NCBI GenBank assembly: GCA_958402075.1
Contig: CATXSD010000081.1
Location: 1-11,478 of the forward strand
DNA: 11,478 nucleotides
DNA from: Mediterranea massiliensis
GTDB taxonomy: Bacteria > Bacteroidota > Bacteroidia > Bacteroidales > Bacteroidaceae
Reading direction: 5' to 3'
Under the pieces are notes generated by a model. It was not told the DNA's origin. It searched no databases and saw only the letters and a list, made by a program, of their open reading frames with translations. This document shows positions 1 through 6,615 of this stretch, in pieces (within the stretch, counting starts at the first letter, position 1; each line of letters starts with the position of its first letter). The translations under genes were made by a program, and so were the position numbers.

Positions 1-558
1 TACAGTAGCTGTTTCAGAGTTCAGACCCAGTTCCTTGTAGTTGTCAACCTTAGCCTTGGCAGCGTTGAACGATACGAAATCGGGTTCGCCGTAGTTGGCC
101 AGTTCTTCTTCTGTCGGACGGATGAACATGTTCTTTACGAAGTGTGCCTGCCATGCTACTTCCATGATGAAACGTACTTTCAGACGAGTAGCGGGGTTGG
201 CACCGCAGAATGTATCCATAACGAACAGACGCTTGCCGGAGAGCTGCTTAACGGCTTTAGCCTTCAAGTCGGCCCAAGCTGCTTCGGAGCAGGGCTTGTT
301 GTCGTTCTTGTATGCATCGGAAGTCCACCATACAGTGTCCTTGCTGGCTTCGTTATAAACGAAGAATTTATCTTTAGGAGAACGGCCGGTGTAGATACCA
401 GTCATTACGTTTACTGCGCCCAGTTCTGTTACCTGGCCTTTTTCGTAGCCTTCCAGACCAGCTTTGGTCTCTTCTTCAAACAATACTTCATAAGACGGGT
501 TGTGGAGAATCTCCTTCACGTCCTGAATACCGTACTTGCTTAAATCTAAATTTGCCAT
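1..558 (-). CDS. pckA: Phosphoenolpyruvate carboxykinase (ATP), N-terminal part; truncated by the window edge
   Basis: The minus strand reads in one open frame from ATG at 558 to the left edge, giving 186 residues that begin MANLDLSKYGIQDVKEI. The family is usually about 535 residues, so only the N-terminal domain is here; the P-loop and metal-binding residues lie outside. The motif GRSPKDKF falls at residues 58-65, with Arg59 in the place of the substrate-binding arginine of the E. coli enzyme. The enzyme interconverts oxaloacetate plus ATP with PEP, CO2 and ADP in the cytoplasm. In Bacteroides it is known to run mainly in the carboxylating direction, fixing CO2 on the route to succinate. 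A -7 promoter box lies about 125 bases upstream, implying a leader of about 120 nt. The S41 peptidase gene upstream has the same orientation, 255 bp away with no strong terminator between, so some read-through is possible. Identification is very secure. Confidence 0.96.
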   Translation of the reverse strand, partial: MANLDLSKYGIQDVKEILHNPSYEVLFEEETKAGLEGYEKGQVTELGAVNVMTGIYTGRSPKDKFFVYNEASKDTVWWTSDAYKNDNKPCSEAAWADLKAKAVKQLSGKRLFVMDTFCGANPATRLKVRFIMEVAWQAHFVKNMFIRPTEEELANYGEPDFVSFNAAKAKVDNYKELGLNSETATV

Positions 559-683
559 TTCTTTTAAGATTTTAAAATTGGTATTTTTGTGAATAATCTC
601 TTTTTACCTTAGCGTTTTGCGGGAGGCGGCTCGGCGTGTCCGTCCGGACCTGCTTCGAAGGGCACCCCCTTGTTTTCCGCGTA

Positions 684-691
684 CAAAAGTA
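684..691 (-). promoter_or_regulatory. Predicted pckA promoter, -7 element
   Basis: Read on the minus strand this is TACTTTTG, a full match to the Bacteroidetes -7 consensus TAnnTTTG. It lies 125 bases upstream of the pckA ATG. It sits within the inverted repeat GTAC-AAAA-GTAC (681-692), and a second inverted repeat lies directly upstream. I see no clear TTTG at the -33 position. Transcription would start near 677. This is a prediction from a motif match, without expression data. Confidence 0.6.
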
Positions 692-694
692 CTA

Positions 695-712
695 TTTTCT
701 TCTGAAAGAAAA
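695..712. repeat. Inverted repeat just upstream of the pckA -7 box
   Basis: The plus strand reads TTTTCTT-CTGA-AAGAAAA: two perfect 7-base arms around a 4-base spacer. It occupies the stretch between the -7 box and the -33 region of the predicted pckA promoter, where an operator would interfere with or assist RNA polymerase. AT-rich inverted repeats arise easily by chance, so operator function is inference only. Confidence 0.45.
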
Positions 713-813
713 TCGGGATTGAAGAAATTTTTCTTTAATTGGCCTTCTTTTATAAATCCATAACAATATCTGCTAACTGAATGTTGCAAAACATATCTTT
801 TTTTGTGGGGGCT

Positions 814-1926
814 TTAAAGTGAATCGAGTTTCTTTTCCAATTCTTTGGTTACCCACAGCGTCCATGTGTCCACGTTGTCGGTCAAGGTTTCGGGCAGGGG
901 CAGCGGGATGCGCACGTCGGGTGCGATACCTGTCTGGTCGATACCTTTATCGGGCAGGCGGCAGGAACGTGTCATGGGGATATAGAGGGTAATGCCGGAT
1001 TGGGGCAGGTTGACGCCGCGGCAATTTGAATAATCCAGGCATCCTTTCGTGTTGTCTTGTCCGTAAATGGTGGTGCGTTGGCTGCACGACCGCAGATTCA
1101 GCACCATTTGTTCGCCGGCGCTGGCTACTTGGCCGTCTATCATAAGTGCTGCCCGGCGGGGAAGTGGGGAAATAGTGTCATAAGCGATGTCTACTTGTCT
1201 GGGTGTCATGGCCACAAACGCGTCTTGAGACTTTTTCATGGTTTCCACCACTTGCTGAAGCCAATCCAATTTGATATCCGCTATCTCGGCGATGTGTGCG
1301 GGTGTGTTGCGTATTTCCACTCCGTCCACGTACCCCTTCCGGTCGTACAGCAGTTTCTCGTATGGGTTGAATATGTCATCGGTTCCTCCGCCGTTGCCTC
1401 GTATGTCAATAATCAGATTCTCGCATCCTGAGGTCAGGTAGGCGTCAATGGACTGATGTACCCATTCCAGTGTCGGGTCATCTCCCATGCAGGATGGGAA
1501 GCGGATGAGGAAGGTGTGGTCGGTCACTTTCCGGAAGGTTTTGGTGGGGTTGTATTCTTTCATCTCTTCATACGTGGGTACTTTCCGCATGTAGGGCTGG
1601 GAATAGCCGCCTGCCCGTAAGTGGAAATCGCCAAACCAGGCATAAAGTTCGCCCAAGGCTTCCCAGGGCTTCCGCCCTTGCTGGGCCACTTGTTGGCGGC
1701 AACGGGCTTTTAGTGCTTCATATTGATCTCGGGTTTGCTCTGTCACGAAAGTGGGAAATCCCACATAATTGGTTTCCAATTCCCGGACGCCAAAATCAAA
1801 TTCTGTCAAATCCGAGTCTGAAGCAATCTCTTCCTGCCCGGCTGCTGAGGTATGGACAAAGAAAAGCAAGGCGCAGAAGAACAATAACTTGAATGTCTCG
1901 TTTTGTAGTTCGGATCTCTTTTTCAT
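814..1926 (-). CDS. Exported S41-family (C-terminal-processing type) serine peptidase
   Basis: The 370-residue product has an N-terminal signal peptide with a hydrophobic core LLFFCALLFFV, probably cleaved around residue 30, so it should act in the periplasm or cell envelope. The C-terminal half carries S41 hallmarks: RGNGGG at residues 176-181, then VASAGE with the presumed nucleophile Ser269, and Lys294 exactly 25 residues later in NTKG. That Ser-Lys spacing matches the catalytic dyad of the E. coli Tsp/CtpA group. I see no PDZ domain, and the protein is shorter than most C-terminal-processing peptidases. The frame can be extended to an ATG at 1971, but a -7 promoter box lies between the two candidate starts and the signal peptide is well formed from 1926, so I chose 1926. 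The fold is confident; the natural substrate is unknown. The gene is divergent from upp and lies upstream of pckA. Confidence 0.88.
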   Translation of the reverse strand: MKKRSELQNETFKLLFFCALLFFVHTSAAGQEEIASDSDLTEFDFGVRELETNYVGFPTFVTEQTRDQYEALKARCRQQVAQQGRKPWEALGELYAWFGDFHLRAGGYSQPYMRKVPTYEEMKEYNPTKTFRKVTDHTFLIRFPSCMGDDPTLEWVHQSIDAYLTSGCENLIIDIRGNGGGTDDIFNPYEKLLYDRKGYVDGVEIRNTPAHIAEIADIKLDWLQQVVETMKKSQDAFVAMTPRQVDIAYDTISPLPRRAALMIDGQVASAGEQMVLNLRSCSQRTTIYGQDNTKGCLDYSNCRGVNLPQSGITLYIPMTRSCRLPDKGIDQTGIAPDVRIPLPLPETLTDNVDTWTLWVTKELEKKLDSL

Positions 1927-1953
1927 ATTTCTTTTGTTTATATGTTTCTGCGG

Positions 1954-1961
1954 CAAAGATA
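1954..1961 (-). promoter_or_regulatory. Predicted promoter -7 element for the S41 peptidase gene
   Basis: The minus strand reads TATCTTTG, a full match to TAnnTTTG, 28 bases upstream of the ATG at 1926. A TTG triplet upstream (complement of 1977-1979) is a weak -33 candidate at slightly short spacing. Its position inside the longer version of the reading frame is the main reason to reject the start at 1971. Confidence 0.55.
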
Positions 1962-2004
1962 ACGTTTTCATTCAAGCAAGTGGCCGTATGTGGCGGGAAA
2001 ATCG

Positions 2005-2012
2005 TATTTTTG
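2005..2012 (+). promoter_or_regulatory. Predicted upp promoter, -7 element
   Basis: TATTTTTG matches TAnnTTTG and lies 24 bases before the upp ATG, giving a short leader of roughly 15-20 nt. No TTTG or TTG is seen at the -33 position, so the promoter may be weak or need an activator. It faces away from the S41 -7 box, 43 bases apart. Confidence 0.55.
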
Positions 2013-2035
2013 CATTCGGAATAAACAAAAACACT

Positions 2036-2695
2036 ATGAAAGTAATCAATTTTGCAGAGACAAACTCGGTCATCAACCAGTATGTGGCCGAAATACGCGA
2101 CGTGAACATTCAGGGCGACCGCATGCGCTTCCGCCGCAACATCGAACGCATCGGCGAACTGATGGCCTATGAGATGAGCAAGGAACTGACCTACTCGGTG
2201 AAGCAGGTGCAGACGCCGCTGGGCGTGGCGCCGGCCAGCACGCCCGACGACCAGGTGGTCATCGCTACCGTCTTCCGTGCCGGGCTGCCCCTGCATCAGG
2301 GCTTTCTGAATGTGTTCGACCGGGCGGGCAACGCCTTCGTCTCGGCTTACCGCTATTATAAGGATAAGGAGTGCCGCGAGCTGGATGTGCACATCGAGTA
2401 CATCGCCGCCCCCGACCTGTCGCAGAAGACGGTGATGCTCGTCGACCCCATGCTGGCCACGGGCGAGAGCATGGAGCTGGCTTATCGTGCTTTCTTGAGC
2501 AAGGGGCGTCCGGCCCGCCTGCTGATAGCCAGTGTCATCGCCAGCCGTCAGGGCGTGGAGCATCTGCAACGAATTTTCCCCGACGACGACGTTACGTTGT
2601 GGTGTGCCGCCATCGACCCCGAGCTGAACGAACGTTCGTACATCGTGCCCGGCTTGGGCGATGCGGGCGACTTGGCCTATGGGGACAAGCTTTGA
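2036..2695 (+). CDS. upp: Uracil phosphoribosyltransferase
   Basis: The 219-residue protein converts uracil plus PRPP to UMP and pyrophosphate, the pyrimidine salvage step, in the cytoplasm. The PRPP-binding loop is VDPMLATGES at residues 136-145, and the C-terminal uracil-binding segment PGLGDAGD is at residues 205-212; both are diagnostic of UPRTase rather than other phosphoribosyltransferases. Length is close to the family norm of about 208-220. The frame is open back to 1769, but that extension would run through the divergent S41 gene and both promoters. The ATG at 2036 follows the -7 box and gives a normal N-terminus (MKVINFAETNSV). There is no strong Shine-Dalgarno, as usual in this phylum. 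The gene is clearly more GC-rich than the leader and the intergenic region around it. It appears monocistronic, with a terminator 222 bases after its stop. Confidence 0.95.
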   Translation: MKVINFAETNSVINQYVAEIRDVNIQGDRMRFRRNIERIGELMAYEMSKELTYSVKQVQTPLGVAPASTPDDQVVIATVFRAGLPLHQGFLNVFDRAGNAFVSAYRYYKDKECRELDVHIEYIAAPDLSQKTVMLVDPMLATGESMELAYRAFLSKGRPARLLIASVIASRQGVEHLQRIFPDDDVTLWCAAIDPELNERSYIVPGLGDAGDLAYGDKL

Positions 2696-2761
2696 CGTTT
2701 TGTCGTCATCCTTGTTTTGTGGGTGGCAAAATGCTGGCTGAACGCGCTTTCTGCTGACTCT

Positions 2762-2841
2762 GCCTTTTTATGAAAAGGGCGAAATAGCGGGGAAAAAGGG
2801 GTGGAAAGCCCCTTTCAGAGTCTCCGAAAGCCGACTCGGAG
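2762..2841 (+). other. Cluster of three hairpins downstream of upp
   Basis: Three stem-loops follow one another closely. The first is GCCTTTTT-ATG-AAAAGGGC (2762-2780, one G-U pair). The second is AAAGGGG-7 nt-CCCCTTT (2795-2815, perfect 7 bp). The third is CTCCGA-8 nt-TCGGAG (2822-2841, perfect 6 bp). None is followed directly by a T-run, so they are not simple terminators. No TAnnTTTG box was found just upstream, which favours a structured upp 3' UTR over an independent RNA gene. Confidence 0.45.
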
Positions 2842-2847
2842 GCGGGA

Positions 2848-2913
2848 GATTGTATGTTTTCAGTCGGCAGATTGCTTGTTTTGTCGCGTCAGATAGTACG
2901 TTTTCAGTAAAAA
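2848..2913 (+). repeat. Degenerate 22-bp tandem repeat, three copies
   Basis: Copies start at 2848, 2870 and 2892, exactly 22 bases apart, each beginning GAT and containing a GTTTT core at the same offset. By eye copies 1 and 2 agree at 15 of 22 positions, and copies 1 and 3 at 16 of 22; the first 17 bases of copies 1 and 3 agree at 15. The array ends where the terminator begins. No coding role is apparent. Confidence 0.5.
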
Positions 2914-2916
2914 GAA

Positions 2917-2948
2917 GGCCGCTTTCTCAGGAGAAAACGGCCTTTTTT
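2917..2948 (+). terminator. Rho-independent terminator downstream of upp
   Basis: The stem GGCCGCTTTCTC / GAGAAAACGGCC (one C-A mismatch) has a very small loop and is followed by TTTTTT at 2943-2948. It is the only good plus-strand terminator between upp and susC and probably ends upp transcription 222-253 bases after the stop codon. Confidence 0.8.
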
Positions 2949-3155
2949 CGTCCGCAAGTGCCTGTTTTTCCCTCAAGTTTCAGCTTTTTGGCCCGTTTCC
3001 CGTCCGTTTTCCCTCTTCGTTTCTTCTATTTTAAATGTAAATATTTCGCTATCTGCTTGTCCGCCAACTGATAATCCCCTTCTTGTTCCGTCCGTTGCCG
3101 CCAGCTTGTCCGTCGGGCCGAAACAAGCGATTCTCATGCGGTTGGGATGGCAATG

Positions 3156-3168
3156 TGTCAAAATGACA
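3156..3168. promoter_or_regulatory. Operator-like inverted repeat upstream of susC
   Basis: TGTCA-AAA-TGACA is a perfect 5-bp inverted repeat with a 3-base spacer, centred about 105 bases upstream of the predicted susC transcription start. The shape suits a dimeric regulator. No regulator is encoded in the window, so the role is speculative. Confidence 0.3.
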
Positions 3169-3253
3169 AAGTTGGCGCAGCGTCTCTTCGTGCCGTTTTT
3201 TTGTTTTTTCATGAAATATATGCCTTTTTGTTTTATAATTTAATAATTATTTA

Positions 3254-3261
3254 TACTTTTG
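3254..3261 (+). promoter_or_regulatory. Predicted susC promoter, -7 element
   Basis: TACTTTTG is a full match to TAnnTTTG. A TTTG at 3227-3230 could be the -33 box, but the 23-base spacer is a few bases longer than usual. The intervening DNA (3231-3253) is almost entirely A/T. The start point would be near 3268, giving a leader of about 90 nt before the susC ATG. The box overlaps a perfect palindrome, ACTTTTGCAAAAGT (3255-3268). Confidence 0.65.
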
Positions 3262-3279
3262 CAAAAGTTAAGTAACGGG

Positions 3280-3312
3280 TTGACTTTAATAATTATAACC
3301 TTAAATAGTCAA
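3280..3312 (+). promoter_or_regulatory. Hairpin in the susC mRNA leader
   Basis: TTGACTTTAA (3280-3289) can pair with TTAA and AGTCAA (3301-3304 and 3307-3312), forming 10 base pairs with a 2-base AT bulge and an 11-base AT-rich loop. It starts about a dozen bases into the predicted transcript and about 50 bases before the ATG, in an otherwise A/T-rich leader. It could stabilise the message or serve RNA-based control; this is inference. Confidence 0.35.
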
Positions 3313-3360
3313 TATAGATAGTGAGAAAAAAAGTTTTGTTAATCTTTTAATTTAATTGGT

Positions 3361-6300
3361 ATGAACAAAATCTTGAAAAAGATGCAGCCGGTAGGGTTTC
3401 TCCTTTTGTTCTCGGCTGTCCCCTCAGGAATGGTTTTTGCAGATGTGTCCATGACGGACAATGCAATCGTTCAACAAAATGGCGATTGTAAGGGTGTGGT
3501 TAAGGATGCCAATGGAGAAACTGTTATTGGTGCTTCGGTCGTGGTCAAAGGGACCGGTACAGGTACTATTACCGATATTGACGGTAATTTCTCTATTCCG
3601 AATGTAGCCCGTGGGGCAACTTTGGAAATCAGTTTCGTAGGTTATCAGTCAGTCACCGTAACTTGGAACGGTCAGCCGCTGAGTGTCGTTTTGAAAGAAG
3701 ATGCCCAGGCTTTGGACGAAGTGGTGGTTGTAGGTTTCGGTTCCCAGAAGAAGGCCAATCTGACGGGTGCCGTCACTACGGTCAAGATGGATGAAGTGAT
3801 GGGCGAACGTCCCTTGACAAAGGCTGCCGATGCCTTGCAGGGGGCTGTTCCCGGCCTGTTTGTGGGTAATAACGGAAACTCTCCCGGCGAGAGCCGTTCG
3901 TTCCAGATCCGTGGAGCTTATTCTATCGGTTCGGGGTCGACTATCGCTCCGTTGGTCCTGATAGACAACGTGGAGGGTGATATCGACATGCTGAACCCTG
4001 ACGACATCGAGTCTATCACGGTGATGAAGGATGCCGCTTCGTCGGCCATTTACGGTGCGCGTGCTGCCGGTGGTGTTATTCTGGTTACGACCAAGCGTCC
4101 CAAGTCGGAACAGCGCTTCCAGTTGAACTACAACAATAACTTTGCATTTGCCAATGCCATCAACCTGCCCAAGCAAGTGCCTCTGGAAACCTATCTGCAT
4201 GCCTATCAGGAGGCTTCCGGCAACGATTACTGGTCGCTGGGTGCTCCCAAGGTAGACCGTTGGCTGGAGTTGCTGGCCCAGTACAAGCAGAACCCGTCGT
4301 CCCTCGAAACCAAGGGTGACGGTATTTATAAGGATGCAGACGGCGCCTTGTATTTCCTGAACGAGAAGGATCTGATGAAGAACATGATGGAGACCAGCTT
4401 CCAGCAGACCCATAACCTCTCCGTGAGCGGCGGTACGGAACGTCTGCGCTATCGCCTTTCGGCCGGTCTGGTCGAGACGGACGGTGTGCTCTACTCCGAC
4501 AAGGATAAGTTCAGCCGTATGAACGTGAGCAGCTTTGTGTCTGCCGACATCACCAAGTGGTTCACTCAGGAAGCCACGTTGAGCTATGCCCATAGCAAGC
4601 GCAACATGATTGTATCACAGGGTGGCGGTCTGTTCAGCACCCGCCTTCCGTCCTTCTATCCCGAAGGCGCGATGCCCGAAGGTTACGGCTTGGGCAACGA
4701 TGACAATCTGCTCTTCTTTACGTCGCGCAATCAGATTGAGACGGCCCAGCCCTACAAGAACATCAACGACAATCCGCGTATCTTCCTGAAGTCTATCCTG
4801 AAGCCTTTGAAGGGATTGGAAATCGCTTTCGAGTATACCTATGACAAGAATATATACGACTATCACTGGTACACGGGCAAGGTGAACATGACGTCCATCC
4901 AGGGCGGTAGCGACACGACTCCGAGTAACGACTACCTGCGCAAGTACAAGCAGTATACCGATTACAATGCCATCAACCTTTATGGTACATACAGCTTTGA
5001 CGTGGCAGACAACCATCACTTCAAGGCAATGGCCGGTTTCAACCAGGAGTCCAGCTACCAGGAGACCGTCGATGTCTATTCATACATGCAGGCCGTAGTG
5101 GAAGTGCCTTCGCTTGGTGGTGGTACGAGTACTTTGTCGGCCAAGGACTATTACTCTGAATATGCAGTCCGTGGTGGATTCTTCCGCGTAAACTATGATT
5201 ATATGGGCAAGTATCTGTTGGAGGTGAACGGGCGTTACGACGGTTCTTCCAAGTTCCCGAAGGACTCCCGCTTCGGTTTCTTCCCCTCTGTTTCCGTAGG
5301 TTGGAACATTGCTCAGGAGAAGTTTATGGAACCTGCTGCCGGTTGGCTGAGTCAGTTGAAGGTGCGTGGTTCGTATGGTGTCATCGGCAACCAGAACATC
5401 TCCCCTTATGCTTTCGTTTCCTCCATGACCCTGAACAACAAGTACACGGGCTGGCTGATTAACGGTGCGCCTGTAACGGCCGTTACTTCCCTGCCGGCTC
5501 TGGTCAGCTCTACCTTTACATGGGAGAAAGTGGCCACGACGAACGTCGGTTTGGACTTTGCCCTGTTCGACGGACGTCTGAACGGTTTGTTCGAATGGTA
5601 TCAGAGGGATACGCGCGGCATGCTCGCTCCGGGTATGCAGCTTCCGGCAGTTGTAGGTGCTACCGCCCCGACTCAGAATACGGCCGACATGCGCACCCGT
5701 GGTTGGGAACTGAACATGAACTGGCGCGACCGTATCGGCAAGGTATCCTATCGGGTAGGCTTTAACCTGTCTGATTCGAAGAGTGTAATCACGAAATACG
5801 ACAGCAACGAGTCCAAGTTGCTGAGCACTTATTACGAAGGTATGGAGCTGGGTGAAATCTGGGGTTATCTGTACGACGGATTCTATACGGTCGACGACTT
5901 TGAAGATACGAAGACGTGGAGACTGAAGGAGGGCGTTGTGGCCATCAACGGTTATAATCCGCGCCCCGGTGATGTGAAGTTCAAGAACCTCCGTGACGAC
6001 GACCAGGGCGAGAACCTGATCTATTCCGGCGACGGGACATTGGAGAATCCGGGCGACCGTGTACGTGTCGGCAACAACCTTCCCCGTTATCTGTATGGCA
6101 TCAACCTGGGTGCTTCCTACGAAGGCTTCGACCTGAGTGTCTTCTTGCAAGGTACCGGCAAGCGCGACGCCTGGTTGGCCAGCGTGCTGACTTTCCCGAT
6201 GTACAGCGATTTCAAGTTTATCCCTTTGTACGAAGGAACGGAAAATTATTGGCGTCCGGTCGATGCGGCAGGCGGCGACTATACCTGTGCCAATCCGGAT

Positions 6301-6591
6301 GCGGAATTCCCGCGTATTTATGATGGATATGGAAACATGGGTTCGAACTATCGTACATCCGACAGATACCTGTCCGATGCTTCCTACCTGCGCATCAAGA
6401 ACGTGACTCTTTCCTATTCGTTCCCCAAGCGGTGGATCGACAAGATTTCCTTGTCTCAGCTGAAGGCTTTTGTCAGCATTGAAAACCTGGCTACATTCTC
6501 TTCCTTGAACAAAGGTATCGACCCGGAAACCCTTTCATGGAACTATCCGGCTTTCCGTACTGTATCATTTGGCTTGAATGTAACGTTGTAA
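3361..6591 (+). CDS. SusC/RagA-type TonB-dependent outer-membrane transporter
   Basis: The 1076-residue protein is of normal length for SusC proteins, which form TonB-energised outer-membrane barrels importing oligosaccharides (sometimes peptides) together with a SusD lid. It starts with a signal peptide (about residues 1-28). A carboxypeptidase-regulatory-like domain follows at about 41-115, with VVKDANGETVIGASV and the typical GTITDIDGNFSI. Next come a TonB-box-like DEVVVVGFG at 119-127, the plug domain to about residue 245 (ending near GGVILVTTKRP), and then the beta-barrel. The late segment SIENLATFSSLNKGIDPE is typical of the family. There is no extra STN domain between the signal peptide and the first domain, so it is probably not an anti-sigma-signalling transducer. 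The last residue is Leu rather than the common aromatic. Paired with the susD gene 24 bases downstream. The substrate cannot be read from sequence; the sulfatase suggests a sulfated glycan. Confidence 0.95.
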   Translation: MNKILKKMQPVGFLLLFSAVPSGMVFADVSMTDNAIVQQNGDCKGVVKDANGETVIGASVVVKGTGTGTITDIDGNFSIPNVARGATLEISFVGYQSVTVTWNGQPLSVVLKEDAQALDEVVVVGFGSQKKANLTGAVTTVKMDEVMGERPLTKAADALQGAVPGLFVGNNGNSPGESRSFQIRGAYSIGSGSTIAPLVLIDNVEGDIDMLNPDDIESITVMKDAASSAIYGARAAGGVILVTTKRPKSEQRFQLNYNNNFAFANAINLPKQVPLETYLHAYQEASGNDYWSLGAPKVDRWLELLAQYKQNPSSLETKGDGIYKDADGALYFLNEKDLMKNMMETSFQQTHNLSVSGGTERLRYRLSAGLVETDGVLYSDKDKFSRMNVSSFVSADITKWFTQEATLSYAHSKRNMIVSQGGGLFSTRLPSFYPEGAMPEGYGLGNDDNLLFFTSRNQIETAQPYKNINDNPRIFLKSILKPLKGLEIAFEYTYDKNIYDYHWYTGKVNMTSIQGGSDTTPSNDYLRKYKQYTDYNAINLYGTYSFDVADNHHFKAMAGFNQESSYQETVDVYSYMQAVVEVPSLGGGTSTLSAKDYYSEYAVRGGFFRVNYDYMGKYLLEVNGRYDGSSKFPKDSRFGFFPSVSVGWNIAQEKFMEPAAGWLSQLKVRGSYGVIGNQNISPYAFVSSMTLNNKYTGWLINGAPVTAVTSLPALVSSTFTWEKVATTNVGLDFALFDGRLNGLFEWYQRDTRGMLAPGMQLPAVVGATAPTQNTADMRTRGWELNMNWRDRIGKVSYRVGFNLSDSKSVITKYDSNESKLLSTYYEGMELGEIWGYLYDGFYTVDDFEDTKTWRLKEGVVAINGYNPRPGDVKFKNLRDDDQGENLIYSGDGTLENPGDRVRVGNNLPRYLYGINLGASYEGFDLSVFLQGTGKRDAWLASVLTFPMYSDFKFIPLYEGTENYWRPVDAAGGDYTCANPDAEFPRIYDGYGNMGSNYRTSDRYLSDASYLRIKNVTLSYSFPKRWIDKISLSQLKAFVSIENLATFSSLNKGIDPETLSWNYPAFRTVSFGLNVTL

Positions 6592-6615
6592 ATTTTACCT
6601 ATAAAACGATATCGT

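Larger units (their letters stand above)
2696..3360. other. Long non-coding region between upp and susC
   Basis: This 665-bp gap has no convincing gene. Open frames at 2850-3071 (+) and 2973-3212 (-) have biased, low-complexity translations and no family resemblance. The upp-proximal part holds three hairpins (2762-2780, 2795-2815, 2822-2841), a three-copy 22-bp repeat and a terminator. From about 2950 to 3030 the plus strand is mostly pyrimidines. The rest holds an inverted repeat GCTTGT/ACAAGC (3104-3128), TGTCA-AAA-TGACA (3156-3168), an AT-rich block, and the susC promoter and leader. The gap probably marks the junction between core genes and the accessory glycan locus. Confidence 0.7.

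Noticed and set aside
604..789. A 61-codon minus-strand frame between pckA and the S41 gene
   Set aside because: It covers the predicted pckA promoter and GC-rich leader, and the arginine-rich tail is a by-product of the GC-rich block. No support for a real small protein.
1927..1971. Longer S41 start at ATG 1971
   Set aside because: The added 15 residues put charged residues before the signal peptide, and the -7 box at 1954-1961 falls inside the extension.
1769..2035. N-terminal extension of upp to an ATG at 1769
   Set aside because: The extension reads across the divergent S41 gene and its promoter. The family starts at the MKVINF region, and the -7 box at 2005-2012 would lie inside the extended frame.
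1796..2569. A 257-codon minus-strand frame opposite upp and running into the S41 gene
   Set aside because: It overlaps two well-supported genes and two promoters, and its translation resembles no family.
2848..2913. The 22-bp repeats as a CRISPR array
   Set aside because: The units abut without spacers, are shorter than CRISPR repeats and are degenerate. No cas gene is present.
2850..3212. Small open frames in the upp-susC gap (2850-3071 plus, 2973-3212 minus)
   Set aside because: Their translations are low-complexity products of a pyrimidine-rich tract, and the plus frame runs through the terminator.
5080..6150. A 356-codon open frame on the minus strand inside susC (and a similar one at 3649-4593)
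   Set aside because: Both lie wholly within the barrel or plug coding region, have no family features, and reflect low stop-codon frequency opposite GC-rich codons.
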